From Xenophilus sp. E41 (GTDB lineage: Bacteria > Pseudomonadota > Gammaproteobacteria > Burkholderiales > Burkholderiaceae_C): a stretch of DNA of 64,000 bases. Of the stretch, positions 11,554 through 20,883 are shown one piece after another (position 1 is the first letter of the stretch; every line of letters begins with the position of its first letter). Where the stretch lies: assembly GCF_003671765.1 (NCBI RefSeq), contig NZ_QPIB01000008.1, positions 62,001 through 126,000 on the forward strand, in the 5' to 3' direction. A program made the translations under genes and the position numbers. Below the pieces are notes generated by a model. That model was not told the origin of the DNA, ran no database searches, and worked only from the letters and a program-made list of their open reading frames with translations.

Positions 11554-12924
11554 TTAACCAAAGAGCCGGTTCACGTCGTTGAAGAGTGCGATCGACATCA
11601 TGACCAGCAGCAGCGCGACCCCCCCGCGTTGCAACCGATCCATCCAGGCGTCGGAGACGCCCTTGCCGGTCAGGCCCTCCCAAAGATAATACATCAGGTG
11701 CCCCCCATCGAGGACCGGCAAAGGCATGAGGTTCAGCACGCCGAGGCTCACGCTGATGAGGGCGAGAAACACGAGGTACTGGGTCAATCCGAGGCTTGCC
11801 GACTTGCCTGCATAGTCGGCGATCGTGAGCGGTCCGCTGATGTTCTTGATGGACGCCTCGCCGATCAGCATCTTGCCCATCATGCGCACCGTGAGCGCCG
11901 ACACTTCCCAGGTGCGCACCACGCCACGCCAGAGTCCGTCGACCGCACCCTGGCGCACGGTCAGCATCTCGGGCGGGCTGCCCACGTAGGCGGCGACGCG
12001 GCCGACGCGCGCGGCGCCCTCCTCCCGCACGTCGGGCGTCACATCCAAGGTCACGACCCTGCCCTGGCGCTCGATGCGCCATGCCTGCGTGCGCGGTGCA
12101 TTGCCGTCGACCGAGGCACGGATGAGTTCGCGCAACTGCTGGCCGTCGACGACCTCGGCGCTGCCGATCGCGCGCACCACGTCGCCGCGCTGCAGACCTG
12201 CCCTTTCGGCAGCGCCGCCGGCCATGACCTCTCCGATCTCCGGTCGCGTGAAGGGTGCCAGGATGCCGATCTTGCGGAACATCTGCGGATCGGCATCCTT
12301 GGCCCCCATGCGGCCGAGCGGCAGCATGACCTGGTGGGCGCGCGTGCCGTCGGGCTGCGCGAGTTCGAGCGTCAGGTCCCGCCCGTCCAGCGCGCCACGG
12401 GTGATGCGCCAACGAAGATCCTCGAAAGACTGCACGGGCTCCAGGTCACCATCGAAGCCGGCCCGCGTCACCAGCTCGCCGCCACGCAACCCGGCCTCGG
12501 CGGCCAGCGAGCCGGCCACCGGCTGGCCGAGCACGGCCCTGGGCTCCTGCACGCCGATCCAGTTCACGGCGCTGTACAGCAGGACGGCCAGGAGCAGGTT
12601 GGCGATCGGACCCGCAGCCACGATCGCGGCGCGCGCACGAAGCGGCTGGGTGTTGAAGGCACGATGGCGCTCTTCCGGCGGCACCGGCGCCTCGCGTTCG
12701 TCCAGCATCTTCACGTAGCCGCCCAGCGGGAACGCGCCGATGACGAACTCGGTGTCCTGGCCGGGGTGCTGACGCCGCGGCCTCCAGCGCAGCAGCGTCT
12801 TGCCGAAGCCGATGGAGAAGCGCAGCACCCGCACGTTGCATGCGACTGCCACGCGATAGTGCCCGTACTCGTGGACGGCGATGAGCACGCCCAGGGCGAC
12901 GATGAAGGCAACGACGGTGAGCAT
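11554..12924 (-). CDS. rseP: RIP-type zinc metalloprotease RseP
   Basis: RseP is an inner-membrane site-2 protease that cuts anti-sigma factors within the membrane and clears signal-peptide remnants. The M50 zinc motif is H18-E19-x-x-H22 (AVHEYGHYRVA) in the first membrane segment; the third ligand lies in PLPVLDGGHLMYY (D406) in the last third. Between them are two PDZ-like regions, and there are about four membrane segments. The 456-residue length is normal. It sits 38 bases upstream of bamA, where envelope-stress control of outer-membrane assembly makes sense. Confidence 0.96.
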   Translation of the reverse strand: MLTVVAFIVALGVLIAVHEYGHYRVAVACNVRVLRFSIGFGKTLLRWRPRRQHPGQDTEFVIGAFPLGGYVKMLDEREAPVPPEERHRAFNTQPLRARAAIVAAGPIANLLLAVLLYSAVNWIGVQEPRAVLGQPVAGSLAAEAGLRGGELVTRAGFDGDLEPVQSFEDLRWRITRGALDGRDLTLELAQPDGTRAHQVMLPLGRMGAKDADPQMFRKIGILAPFTRPEIGEVMAGGAAERAGLQRGDVVRAIGSAEVVDGQQLRELIRASVDGNAPRTQAWRIERQGRVVTLDVTPDVREEGAARVGRVAAYVGSPPEMLTVRQGAVDGLWRGVVRTWEVSALTVRMMGKMLIGEASIKNISGPLTIADYAGKSASLGLTQYLVFLALISVSLGVLNLMPLPVLDGGHLMYYLWEGLTGKGVSDAWMDRLQRGGVALLLVMMSIALFNDVNRLFG

Positions 12925-12945
12925 GGGAGGCTCCTGTGAGCGGCT

Positions 12946-14142
12946 TCAGGCCGCCAGCCTGATCGCTGCGGCGTTGGCAGCCGCACGCGCGCTGGCGTCG
13001 AGCGCCAGCAGATCCGCCAGCGATCCGGGATTGGACGGCGCCACCGCCTCCAAAGTTTCCAGGTTGACGGCATGGATGCGATCGAAACGCAGACGCCGGT
13101 CGAGGAAGGCAGCGACCGCGACCTCGTTGGCCGCATTGAGGACCGCCGTGGTGCCCGGTGGGGCGCGCAAGGTCTGCCAGGCGAGATCGAGGCCGGGGAA
13201 ACGGCCGGCGTCGGGGACTTCGAAGGTCAGCGCGCCCAGAGTGCGGAAGTCGAGACGGGCGGTGCCGCTCTCGACCCGCGCCGGCCAGGCGAGGCCGCAG
13301 GCGATGGGCACCCGCATGTCGGGCGTGCCCAGTTGCGCCAGCACCGAGCCGTCGACGAACTGCACCATCGAATGGATCACGCTCTGCGGATGGATGACGA
13401 CCTCGATCTGGTCCGGCGATACGCCGAAGAGATGGCGGGCCTCGATCACCTCGAGCGCCTTGTTCATCATGGTCGCCGAGTCCACCGAGATCTTGCGCCC
13501 CATGACCCAGTTGGGGTGGGCGCAGGCCTGCTCGGGGGTGACGGCCGCCAGCGTATGGGCCTCGCGCTCGCGGAAGGGCCCACCGGATGCAGTCAGGACG
13601 ATCTTGTCGATGCGCTGCGGCCAGACCGCCGGGTCTTCGGGCAGGCACTGGAAGATCGCGGAATGCTCGCTGTCGATGGGCAGCAGGGTCGCGCCACCGC
13701 GCCGCACGGCGTCCATGAACAGTTCGCCGCCCACCACCAGCGCTTCCTTGTTGGCCAGCAGCAGGCGCTTGCCGGCACGCGCGGCGGCCAGGCACGGCGC
13801 CAGGCCGGCAGCGCCGACGATGGCGGCCATGACGATGTCGACGTCGTCGTCCGACGCTATGGTTTCAATAGCATCTTGGGCAATGATCACGCGGGTTTCA
13901 AGCCCGTTTTGCTTGAGCTTTTCGACCAGCAGCGCAGCATGGGGTTCGCTCGCCATCGCCGCGAACCGCGGCTTGAACCGCGCGCACTGTGCGAGCAACT
14001 CGTCCACCTTGGTGGCCGCCGACAGCGCGAACACCTCGAAGCGATCCGGGTGACGGGCAATCACGTCCAGCGTGCTGACACCCACCGAGCCGGTCGAGCC
14101 CAGCACGGTGACGCGTTGGCGGGGAACGGAAAGGGTCTTCAC
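12946..14142 (-). CDS. dxr: 1-deoxy-D-xylulose 5-phosphate reductoisomerase
   Basis: Dxr (IspC) makes 2-C-methyl-D-erythritol 4-phosphate with NADPH, the second step of the MEP isoprenoid pathway; ispD and ispF lie 24 kb away in this window. The protein has 398 residues with a GTG start at 14142 that overlaps the cdsA stop by 4 bases. The NADPH site is GSTGSVG at 15-21; further signatures are [28 protein letters not shown], and [16 protein letters not shown]. Residues about 75-96 are encoded by a copy of the GCTAT repeat, with no visible damage to the reading frame. Confidence 0.97.
   Translation of the reverse strand: MKTLSVPRQRVTVLGSTGSVGVSTLDVIARHPDRFEVFALSAATKVDELLAQCARFKPRFAAMASEPHAALLVEKLKQNGLETRVIIAQDAIETIASDDDVDIVMAAIVGAAGLAPCLAAARAGKRLLLANKEALVVGGELFMDAVRRGGATLLPIDSEHSAIFQCLPEDPAVWPQRIDKIVLTASGGPFREREAHTLAAVTPEQACAHPNWVMGRKISVDSATMMNKALEVIEARHLFGVSPDQIEVVIHPQSVIHSMVQFVDGSVLAQLGTPDMRVPIACGLAWPARVESGTARLDFRTLGALTFEVPDAGRFPGLDLAWQTLRAPPGTTAVLNAANEVAVAAFLDRRLRFDRIHAVNLETLEAVAPSNPGSLADLLALDASARAAANAAAIRLAA
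13856..13917 (+). repeat. GCTAT repeat copy c (inside dxr)
   Basis: Head GCTATGGTTTCAATAGC at 13856-13872, 20-base spacer, then the hairpin-type tail GGGTTTCAAGCCCGTTTTGC followed by TTGAG. It is antisense to dxr, which reads the head as DAIETIA in the permissive frame. The tail variant resembles a Rho-independent terminator and is close to that of copy h. Confidence 0.75.
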
Positions 14143-14987
14143 AGGGACGCGAGCATCATCGCGAGCGGCAGCGTCGGCAACAGGGCATCCACCCGGTCGA
14201 GCACGCCACCATGGCCCGGCAGGAGCTGGCTGCTGTCCTTGGCGCCGGCACTGCGCTTGATGAGCGACTCGACCAGGTCGCCCACGACGCTCATTGCCGC
14301 GAGGAACAACGCGCCCAGCACGAGCAGCCACCATCCGCGCCCCGCCAGGTGCGAGTAGAGGCTCGGCACCAGCGCCCCCGCCGCCCGGTCCGCCCAGACC
14401 CAGGCGAAGGCGAGCACCAGCACGCCGATCATGCCGCCCCAGACGCCTTCCCAGCTCTTGCCGGGACTGATTGCCGGCGCCAGCTTGTTGCGCGTGAACT
14501 TGAGGCCGAAGGCACGACCCGCGAAATAGGCGAACACGTCGGCCACCCACACGAGGACCAGGATCGACAGCAGGAAGTTGATGCCGATCATGCGGGCATG
14601 CACCACGGCCAGCCACGCCACCCAGAGTGCCAGCAGCCCGCCCACGAGCCGAAGCGGCTTGGGAATCCGCGGCCATCCGGGCACGGCCACCTTGAGCAAG
14701 GCGCCACCGACCAGCACCCACGCCGCGCCGGCGACGATCCACAACCCGGTCAACCGCAGCTGAAGCAGGCCCAGAACCCAGGACAGGACGCACAGCGCCA
14801 AGGCCTCGAAGCCGATGAACAGCGCCATGCGCGGGCCATAGCCGTTCAGCCGGCCCCACTCCCAGCCGGCCGCTGAGATCATCACCAGCATGATGCAGGC
14901 GAAGGGGACGTGAGATCCGGGATAGAACAGCGCCGGCAGCAGGATCGCGAGCAGGACGAGCGCGGTGATGATGCGTTGCTTGAGCAT
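14139..14987 (-). CDS. cdsA: phosphatidate cytidylyltransferase
   Basis: CdsA makes CDP-diacylglycerol from CTP and phosphatidate in the inner membrane, the branch point for all phospholipids. The 282-residue protein has about eight hydrophobic segments and the C-terminal family signature with [20 protein letters not shown], plus [13 protein letters not shown] earlier. It begins 8 bases after the uppS stop and overlaps dxr by 4 bases (GTGA). Confidence 0.97.
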   Translation of the reverse strand: MLKQRIITALVLLAILLPALFYPGSHVPFACIMLVMISAAGWEWGRLNGYGPRMALFIGFEALALCVLSWVLGLLQLRLTGLWIVAGAAWVLVGGALLKVAVPGWPRIPKPLRLVGGLLALWVAWLAVVHARMIGINFLLSILVLVWVADVFAYFAGRAFGLKFTRNKLAPAISPGKSWEGVWGGMIGVLVLAFAWVWADRAAGALVPSLYSHLAGRGWWLLVLGALFLAAMSVVGDLVESLIKRSAGAKDSSQLLPGHGGVLDRVDALLPTLPLAMMLASL

Positions 14988-14995
14988 GCGCGCCG

Positions 14996-15739
14996 TCAGG
15001 CTGTTTGTTGCTGGGGAGCCGCCGGGGCGGCAGCGCCATCGAGCTGGGCGGAGGTCTGGCCGAAACGCCGTTCGCGTCGGCCGAAGGCGGCGATCGCCTC
15101 GTCCAGCGCGGCCTCGTCGAAATCGGGCCAGAGGCGGTCGCTGAAGAACAGCTCCGCGTAGGCGCTCTGCCAGAGAAGGAAATTGGACAGTCGCTGCTCA
15201 CCGCCGGTGCGGATGAACAGGTCCGGGTCCGGCACGTGGGCGAGCGCCATCGCGCGGTCGAGGTTGAGCTCGGTCGGCGGCAGGCCCTGGGCTGCCAGCG
15301 TGGCCGCCGCCTGTGCGATGTCCCAGCGTCCGCCATAGTTGAAGCAGACGTTGAGCACCAGCCGCCCATTGTGCGCCGTGGCAGCCTCTGCCTGCGCGAG
15401 GCCGTTGCGGATCCGCTCCGACAGCCCCTGACGCTCGCCGACGAAATGCAGCCGCACGCCGTCTGCCTGAAGCTGCGGCACCTCGCGGCCGAGCGCCACG
15501 ACGAGGAGTTCCATCAGGCCCGACACCTCGTCCTGGGGCCGGTTCCAGTTCTCCGACGAGAAGGCGAACACGGTCAGCACCGCCACGCCCCGGTCGGCAC
15601 AGGCCTTGACGCAGCGACGCAGCGACTCGACGCCCTGCTTGTGGCCCGCCACCCGCGGGAGAAAACGGCGGGTGGCCCAACGGCCGTTGCCATCCATCAC
15701 GATGGCGATGTGATGCGGGACGGTGCGCGAGGCACTCAT
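14996..15739 (-). CDS. uppS: isoprenyl (undecaprenyl) diphosphate synthase
   Basis: UppS is the cis-prenyltransferase that builds the undecaprenyl carrier lipid for peptidoglycan and other envelope polymers. The catalytic aspartate is D16 in [10 protein letters not shown]; further motifs are [11 protein letters not shown], the mid-protein [12 protein letters not shown], and [20 protein letters not shown] chose ATG 15739 (247 residues, [10 protein letters not shown]); a TTG at 15754 would add five residues. A three-hairpin element separates it from frr, so its transcription may be partly uncoupled from the upstream translation genes. Confidence 0.96.
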   Translation of the reverse strand: MSASRTVPHHIAIVMDGNGRWATRRFLPRVAGHKQGVESLRRCVKACADRGVAVLTVFAFSSENWNRPQDEVSGLMELLVVALGREVPQLQADGVRLHFVGERQGLSERIRNGLAQAEAATAHNGRLVLNVCFNYGGRWDIAQAAATLAAQGLPPTELNLDRAMALAHVPDPDLFIRTGGEQRLSNFLLWQSAYAELFFSDRLWPDFDEAALDEAIAAFGRRERRFGQTSAQLDGAAAPAAPQQQTA

Positions 15740-15766
15740 CGAAGGTCGGCGCAAGCGATGGCCACG

Positions 15767-15857
15767 GGCGCCGCCGAGCGGCGCCGGGCCGCCCCAAGCC
15801 GCGAGCGATCCCCCGGGGGGCAGCGACCCACGCGCAGCGGGCGGAGCGTGGGGGCCA
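15767..15857. repeat. three-hairpin intercistronic element between frr and uppS
   Basis: Three adjacent inverted repeats fill the gap: GGCGCCGC/GCGGCGCC (15767-15774 and 15778-15785, loop of 3), CCCCCGGGGG (15810-15819), and CCCACGC/GCGTGGG (15827-15833 and 15846-15852, loop of 12). No T-run follows on the minus strand, so it is not a standard intrinsic terminator. It resembles a REP-type element; I have seen similar strings in related genomes but cannot cite a name. Confidence 0.6.
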
Positions 15858-15860
15858 GGG

Positions 15861-16421
15861 TCATACGGCCATGATCTCCGCCTCTTTGGCGGTGACCAGC
15901 TTGTCGATCTCGGCGATGTAGCGGTCGGTGACCTTCTGGATGTCGGCCTCGGCGCGCTTCTGGTCGTCCTCGGAGGCCTGCTTGTCCTTGACCAGCTTCT
16001 TCACGGCCTCGTTGGCATCGCGGCGCAGGTTCCGGGTGGCGATCTTGGCGTTCTCGCCCTCGTTGCGCGCCAGCTTGGTCATCTCCTTGCGGCGCTCCTC
16101 GCTCATCGGCGGCATCGGCACACGGATGAGGTCGCCCATGCTGGCGGGGTTCAGGCCCAGGTCGCTTTCGCGGATGGCCTTCTCGATCTTGGCGCCCATG
16201 CCCTTTTCCCAGGGCTGCACGCTGATCGTGCGTGCATCGATCAGCGCCACGTTCGCGACCTGCGACAGCGGCACCTGCGAGCCGTAATATTCCACGTGCA
16301 CGGCATCGAGCAGCGCCGGGTTGGCACGGCCGGTGCGGATCTTCGACAGGTTGTTCTGGAAGGCCGCGATCGACTGTTTCATCTTCGCTTCGGCCTGGTT
16401 GCGGATATCTGCAATGGTCAT
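15861..16421 (-). CDS. frr: ribosome recycling factor
   Basis: RRF works with EF-G to split post-termination ribosomes. It has 186 residues, the normal length, and is nearly all helix; typical segments are [17 protein letters not shown], the [20 protein letters not shown] turn, and [16 protein letters not shown]. The ATG at 16421 has GGAG 8 bases upstream and shares one base with the pyrH stop (TGATG). A longer upstream frame exists but lacks support. Confidence 0.97.
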   Translation of the reverse strand: MTIADIRNQAEAKMKQSIAAFQNNLSKIRTGRANPALLDAVHVEYYGSQVPLSQVANVALIDARTISVQPWEKGMGAKIEKAIRESDLGLNPASMGDLIRVPMPPMSEERRKEMTKLARNEGENAKIATRNLRRDANEAVKKLVKDKQASEDDQKRAEADIQKVTDRYIAEIDKLVTAKEAEIMAV

Positions 16422-17155
16422 CAGTGAGTCTCCTGGGCATGCACCAGCGTGCCTTCGTCCTCGCCCATCACGACGCGCTTGAGGGCGCCGTTCTTGAAGA
16501 TCGAGAACACCTTGATCGGCAGGTTCTGATCGCGGCACAGCGCGAACGCGGTCGCATCCATGATGCCGAGGTTCTGCGCGATGGCCTCGTCGAAACTGAG
16601 CTTCGAATAGCGCGTCGCCGACGGGTCCTTCTTGGGATCGGCGCTGTAGACGCCGTCGACCTTGGTGGCCTTGAGCACCAGTTCGGCACCGATCTCGGCG
16701 CCGCGCAGTGCGGCCGCGGTGTCGGTGGTGAAGAACGGGTTGCCGGTGCCGGCCGCGAAGACCACCACCTTGCCTTCCTCGAGGTACTGCAGCGCCTTGG
16801 GCCGCACGTAGGGCTCGACCACCTGCTCGATCGCAATGGCCGACATCACGCGTGCCGTGAGCCCTTGCTTGTTCATGGCATCGGCCAGCGCCAGCGAGTT
16901 CATCACCGTGGCCAGCATGCCCATGTAGTCGGCGGTGGCGCGGTCCATGCCGACGGAACCGCCCGCGACGCCGCGGAAGATGTTGCCGCCGCCGATGACG
17001 ACGGCCACCTCGACGCCGAGGTTCACCACCTCCGCCACCTCCTCCACCATGCGCACGATCGTCGCGCGGTTGATGCCGAAGGCATCGTCACCCATCAGCG
17101 CCTCACCCGACAGCTTCAACAAGATTCGCTTGTGGGCTGGGCGGGCGTCGGGCAT
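16421..17155 (-). CDS. pyrH: UMP kinase
   Basis: PyrH phosphorylates UMP to UDP and is a hexameric amino-acid-kinase-fold enzyme regulated by GTP and UTP. The 244-residue protein starts [20 protein letters not shown]; the nucleotide-binding [11 protein letters not shown] and the [18 protein letters not shown] segments are present. The ATG at 17155 has AGAGGA upstream at about 9 bases. The in-frame extension to 17224 is unlikely. It is coupled to frr by the TGATG overlap. Confidence 0.97.
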   Translation of the reverse strand: MPDARPAHKRILLKLSGEALMGDDAFGINRATIVRMVEEVAEVVNLGVEVAVVIGGGNIFRGVAGGSVGMDRATADYMGMLATVMNSLALADAMNKQGLTARVMSAIAIEQVVEPYVRPKALQYLEEGKVVVFAAGTGNPFFTTDTAAALRGAEIGAELVLKATKVDGVYSADPKKDPSATRYSKLSFDEAIAQNLGIMDATAFALCRDQNLPIKVFSIFKNGALKRVVMGEDEGTLVHAQETH

Positions 17156-17250
17156 GGGCAAGGTCCTCTGGAGGTTGGCGGTGGGAGTGTAAGTCGTGGA
17201 GGAGTCAGGACGGGGCGGCGCCACGACGGCGCGCGCCCCGGCGGGCGGGC

Positions 17251-18174
17251 TCAGGCGGCGGCCTTGGCGGCAGCGACCTGGGCGGCCACTTCGGCCGCGA
17301 AGTCGTCGACCTTCTTCTCGATGCCCTCGCCGACCACGAAGAGCGTGAAGCCCTTGATGGTGGTGCCTTTTTCCTTGAGCATCTGCTCGACGGTCTGCTT
17401 GTCGTTCTTCACGAAAGCCTGGTTGTGCAGCGAGACTTCCTTGAGGAACTTCTGCACGCCGCCTTCGATGCGCTTGGCAACGATGTCGGCCGGCTGCGGC
17501 TGCTTGCCCGCGGCTTCGGCGGCCTTGCGGTCTTCCTCGGCCTTGCCGGCGGCGACCGAACGTTCCTTCTCGATCAGCTCGGCGGGCACGTCGGCCGACG
17601 TCAGCGCGACCGGCTTCATGGCGGCGACGTGCATCGCCACGTCCTTGGCGGCCGTGTCGTCACCTTCGAACTCGACCACCACGCCGATGCGCGTGCCGTG
17701 CAGGTACGAGGCCAGCTTGGCATCCGACGCGAAGCGCTTGAAGCGGCGGAAGCTCATGTTCTCGCCGATCTTGCCGATCAGGCCTTTGCGCACGTCTTCC
17801 AGCGTGGGGCCGAAGCTGTCCTGGGAATAGGGCAGCGCGCCCAGCGCGGCCAGGTCGGCCGGGTTGTGCTTGGCGACCAGCTCGGCCGCGGCCTGGGCCA
17901 TGGCGATGAACGAGTCGTTCTTGCTCACGAAGTCGGTTTCGCTGTTGACTTCGACCATGGCGCCGGTCTTGCCGTCGAGGTACGCGGCGACCACGCCTTC
18001 GGCCGTGACGCGGGCGGCGGCCTTGCCGGCCTTGTTGCCCAGCTTGACGCGCAGGATCTCCTCGGCCTTTTCCATGTTGCCTTCGGCCTCGGTCAGGGCC
18101 TTCTTGCATTCCATCATCGGCGCGTCGGTCTTGGCGCGCAGTTCGGCGACCATGCTAGCGGTGATTGCAGCCAT
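17251..18174 (-). CDS. tsf: translation elongation factor Ts
   Basis: EF-Ts is the guanine-nucleotide exchange factor for EF-Tu. It has 307 residues, slightly above E. coli (283). The N-terminal module includes [20 protein letters not shown]; the core carries the family segment [20 protein letters not shown] that contacts EF-Tu. A GGAG lies about 8 bases before the ATG. The hairpin between rpsB and tsf suggests that its level is set partly by read-through from rpsB. Confidence 0.98.
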   Translation of the reverse strand: MAAITASMVAELRAKTDAPMMECKKALTEAEGNMEKAEEILRVKLGNKAGKAAARVTAEGVVAAYLDGKTGAMVEVNSETDFVSKNDSFIAMAQAAAELVAKHNPADLAALGALPYSQDSFGPTLEDVRKGLIGKIGENMSFRRFKRFASDAKLASYLHGTRIGVVVEFEGDDTAAKDVAMHVAAMKPVALTSADVPAELIEKERSVAAGKAEEDRKAAEAAGKQPQPADIVAKRIEGGVQKFLKEVSLHNQAFVKNDKQTVEQMLKEKGTTIKGFTLFVVGEGIEKKVDDFAAEVAAQVAAAKAAA

Positions 18175-18208
18175 TTGATTACTCCGTCCGTTATCTCAAA
18201 TTCAGATT

Positions 18209-18236
18209 AAAAAAAAGGGGCAACGAAGCCCCTTCT
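18209..18236 (-). terminator. rpsB-tsf intercistronic terminator or attenuator
   Basis: On the minus strand a GGGGC/GCCCC stem (18217-18232, extended by A-T pairs) is followed by eight T residues (18216-18209). It lies between the rpsB stop and the tsf start, so partial termination would give more rpsB than tsf transcript. Confidence 0.8.
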
Positions 18237-18257
18237 TCAGGCTCGCGCAGCGCCAGC

Positions 18258-19013
18258 TCAGGCGGACGCGCCCTCTTCGACTTCGACGAATTCGTCGCTG
18301 CCTTCGGCGGCCACGGCCTTGACCACGTCGGCGGCCGCGTTGTTACGGCCTTCGATCACGGCGTCGGCCATGCCACGGGCGTACAGCGCCACGGCCTTGG
18401 ACGAGTCGTCGTTGCCGGGGATCACGTAATCGATGCCTTCGGGCGAGTGGTTGGAGTCGACCACGCCGATCAGCGGAATGCCGAGCTTCTTGGCTTCAGC
18501 CACGGCGATCTTGTGGAAGCCCACGTCGATCACGAAGATGGCGTCGGGCAGTGCAGCCATGTCCTGGATGCCGCCGATGTCCTTCTCGAGCTTCTCGATC
18601 TCGCGGGTGAAGGTCAGCTGTTCCTTCTTCGACATGCTGTCGAGGCCGGCTTCCTGCTGGGCCTTCATGTCCTTCAGGCGCTTGATGGAGGTCTTGACCG
18701 TCTTGAAGTTGGTCAGCATGCCACCGAGCCAGCGGGTGTCGACGTAGGGCATGCCGGCACGGCGGGCCTCGTCGGCGACGAGTTCACGGGCCTGGCGCTT
18801 GGTGCCCACGAACAGGATGGTGCCGCGGTTGGCGGTCAGCTGCTTGGCGTACTTCTGCGCCTCCTGGAACATCGGCAGCGATTTTTCCAGGTTGATGATG
18901 TGGATCTTGTTACGGCTGCCGAAAATGAACGGCGCCATCTTGGGGTTCCAGAAGCGGGTTTGGTGACCGAAGTGGACACCGGCTTCCAGCATTTCACGCA
19001 TGGTGGTGGACAT
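18258..19013 (-). CDS. rpsB: 30S ribosomal protein S2
   Basis: S2 binds the body-head junction of the small subunit together with S1. The 251-residue protein begins [20 protein letters not shown] and contains the family segments [20 protein letters not shown] and [19 protein letters not shown]. It ends in an acidic tail [11 protein letters not shown]. The ATG at 19013 has GGAG 7 bases upstream (TTGGAGCAATTCA). The open frame continues upstream to 19142 but this is leader. First gene of the large minus-strand block. Confidence 0.98.
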   Translation of the reverse strand: MSTTMREMLEAGVHFGHQTRFWNPKMAPFIFGSRNKIHIINLEKSLPMFQEAQKYAKQLTANRGTILFVGTKRQARELVADEARRAGMPYVDTRWLGGMLTNFKTVKTSIKRLKDMKAQQEAGLDSMSKKEQLTFTREIEKLEKDIGGIQDMAALPDAIFVIDVGFHKIAVAEAKKLGIPLIGVVDSNHSPEGIDYVIPGNDDSSKAVALYARGMADAVIEGRNNAAADVVKAVAAEGSDEFVEVEEGASA

Positions 19014-19200
19014 TGAATTGCTCCAAAGGTTGGGTCTTGAATCCAGCCCGCTTCCGGACATCGCCTGGACTGCGTACGCACTGAACGTGCTGCAGACCGG
19101 CCATGCACCGGACACCTTGAAAGGGCTGGTTCGCGGATGCATCCCGCCGCTGGCTCATCACTCGAGGAAAGGGCCTGCAGCGGAACCCAAAGAGTATAGC
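19014..19200 (-). promoter_or_regulatory. rpsB promoter and long 5' leader
   Basis: A TATACT -10 lies at 19198-19193 on the minus strand; the -35 region 17 bases upstream is weak. The leader to the rpsB ATG is about 175 bases. Long rpsB leaders in gammaproteobacteria are used for feedback by S2; whether this one folds similarly was not tested. The region also separates rpsB from the divergent amidase gene. Confidence 0.5.
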
Positions 19201-19296
19201 ATGCGCAGGCGATTTTCAGCCGGGTGATTCACCTCCGGTTGCATGCCCGGGTGGTGCAGGCCGCCCGTGGTCCCTGACCTCGACCCCGTCCCGCCG

Positions 19297-20649
19297 ATGC
19301 CCTCGATGCCCGAACCCGCCGCCCTCCCCGATCTCGTCACCACCCGCGAGGCCCTGCAGGCGGGCCGCACCGACGCCCGCACCGAACTGGAACGCGCCAT
19401 CGCCGCGGCCGAGTCGCCCGCCAACGCCCGAACCTTCCTGCACACCGACTTCGACGGCGCCCGCGCCGCCGCTGCCGCCGCGCGCACCGAGCAGCCCTTG
19501 GCTGGCCTGGCGGTGTCGGTCAAGGACCTGTTCGACATCGCCGGCCAGCCCACGCCGGCCGGCTCGGTGGTGCTGGCCCATTCGCCAGCTGCCAGATCCC
19601 ATGCGCCCGCAGTCGCGCGCCTGCTGGCGGCCGGCGGTGCACTGATCGGCCGCACCAACATGACCGAGTTCGCCTTCTCTGGCGTGGGCGTGAACCCGCA
19701 CCACGGCACGCCGGTCAACGTCGCCGATGCCCGGACCCCGCGCGTGCCGGGCGGCTCCTCGTCGGGCGCCGCGATCTCGGTGGCGACCGGCGCGGCCTTC
19801 GTCGGCCTGGGTTCGGACACCGGCGGCTCGATCCGCATCCCCGCCGCGCTGAACGGCATCGTCGGCTTCAAGAACACCGCGCGCCTGGTGCCCACGGCCG
19901 GCGCCGTGCCGCTGTCGACCACGCTCGACACCGCGTGCGCCATGACGCGCTCGGTGCGCGATGCCGTGCTGGTCCATGAAATCCTGGCCGATCGCCGCGT
20001 CCAGCTCGCCCCTACGCCGCTCGCGCAGCGCCGCCTCGCCGTGGTGAAGGACCTTTTCCTCGACGGCCTCGACGCCACGGTGGCCGCCGCCTTCGATCGC
20101 ACCCTGCGCCAACTGCGTGCAGGCGGTGCCGTGATCGACGAGATCGCCCTGCCCCCGCTGGCCGACCTGCCGGCCATCAACGCCACCGGCGGCTTCTCGG
20201 CGGCCGAGGCCTATGCCTGGCACCGCCTGCCGCTCGAGCGCAGCGCAGCAGGCTACGACCCGCGCGTGGCACAGCGCATCCTCAAGGGCGCGGCCATGAA
20301 GGCGTACGAATACATCGACCTGGTCCACGCGCGCGCCGCCTGGATCGGTCGCATGGAAGCGGCGCTCGCGCCCTATGACGCGATCCTTTCGCCCACGGTG
20401 CCCATCGTCGCGCCGCCGCTGGCGGACGTCGCGCCCGGCGAGGACCGCGATGCCGAGTTCTTCCGCGTCAATGCGCTGCTGCTGCGCAACCCATCGGTCG
20501 TGAACATGCTCGACGGCTGCGCCATCTCGATCCCCTGCCATGCGCCCGGCGAGCTGCCGGTGGGCCTGATGCTGTGGCATGCCGCGCTGCGCGACGACGC
20601 CGTGCTCGCCATCGCCGCGCAGGTCGAGCAGATGCTACGAAATCGATAG
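19297..20649 (+). CDS. amidase-signature family amidase
   Basis: Predicted amide hydrolase of the amidase-signature family; the substrate is unknown. The Ser-cisSer-Lys machinery is visible: K in AVSVKDLFDIAG, the PGGSSSGAA loop, and the nucleophile in GLGSDTGGSIRIPAALNG. With ATG 19297 it has 450 residues; an earlier ATG at 19243 would add 18 residues, and neither has a clear ribosome site. It is not one of the GatA types by context, since no gatB or gatC is nearby. The last codons and the TAG stop are made by the head of GCTAT repeat copy g, so the natural C-terminus may have been altered. Confidence 0.88.
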   Translation: MPSMPEPAALPDLVTTREALQAGRTDARTELERAIAAAESPANARTFLHTDFDGARAAAAAARTEQPLAGLAVSVKDLFDIAGQPTPAGSVVLAHSPAARSHAPAVARLLAAGGALIGRTNMTEFAFSGVGVNPHHGTPVNVADARTPRVPGGSSSGAAISVATGAAFVGLGSDTGGSIRIPAALNGIVGFKNTARLVPTAGAVPLSTTLDTACAMTRSVRDAVLVHEILADRRVQLAPTPLAQRRLAVVKDLFLDGLDATVAAAFDRTLRQLRAGGAVIDEIALPPLADLPAINATGGFSAAEAYAWHRLPLERSAAGYDPRVAQRILKGAAMKAYEYIDLVHARAAWIGRMEAALAPYDAILSPTVPIVAPPLADVAPGEDRDAEFFRVNALLLRNPSVVNMLDGCAISIPCHAPGELPVGLMLWHAALRDDAVLAIAAQVEQMLRNR

Positions 20650-20695
20650 CGGTCTGCGCAGGTGCGGCGCGCGCTGCAGCCCGATGGGGCCTGCA
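20634..20695 (+). repeat. GCTAT repeat copy g (spans the amidase stop codon)
   Basis: Head GCTACGAAATCGATAGC at 20634-20650, 20-base spacer, GCGCTGCAG at 20671-20679. The amidase enters it in a different frame from the other coding copies and stops at the TAG inside the head. Confidence 0.75.
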
Positions 20696-20883
20696 TCTCC
20701 GGCGCGCGACCCGGTGCCAGCGCGCGCGGAACGGGGGCACTTCGGCGCTGCGGCAGCGCACGGTGGCGCCTGTGCAACGCCCGGGGACGGTGAAGGTGTA
20801 AGCGACAGGGCAGGCGTCGGCGGCTCGTCTATCCTCGGACGTCCGGCGCGCCGCTGACGCGCCCTGCTGCACTCTCTCGTTCC
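20650..20883. other. intergenic region upstream of the dadA-like gene
   Basis: About 230 bases without a credible gene. The first third is the remainder of repeat copy g. I see no convincing promoter elements; a TATCCT at about 20829 could be a weak -10. Confidence 0.4.

Noticed and set aside
11516-12412. Upstream extension of the bamA frame (about 300 extra codons)
   Set aside because: It lies fully within rseP in another frame and has low-complexity Arg/Ala composition; the BamA signal peptide begins at 11515.
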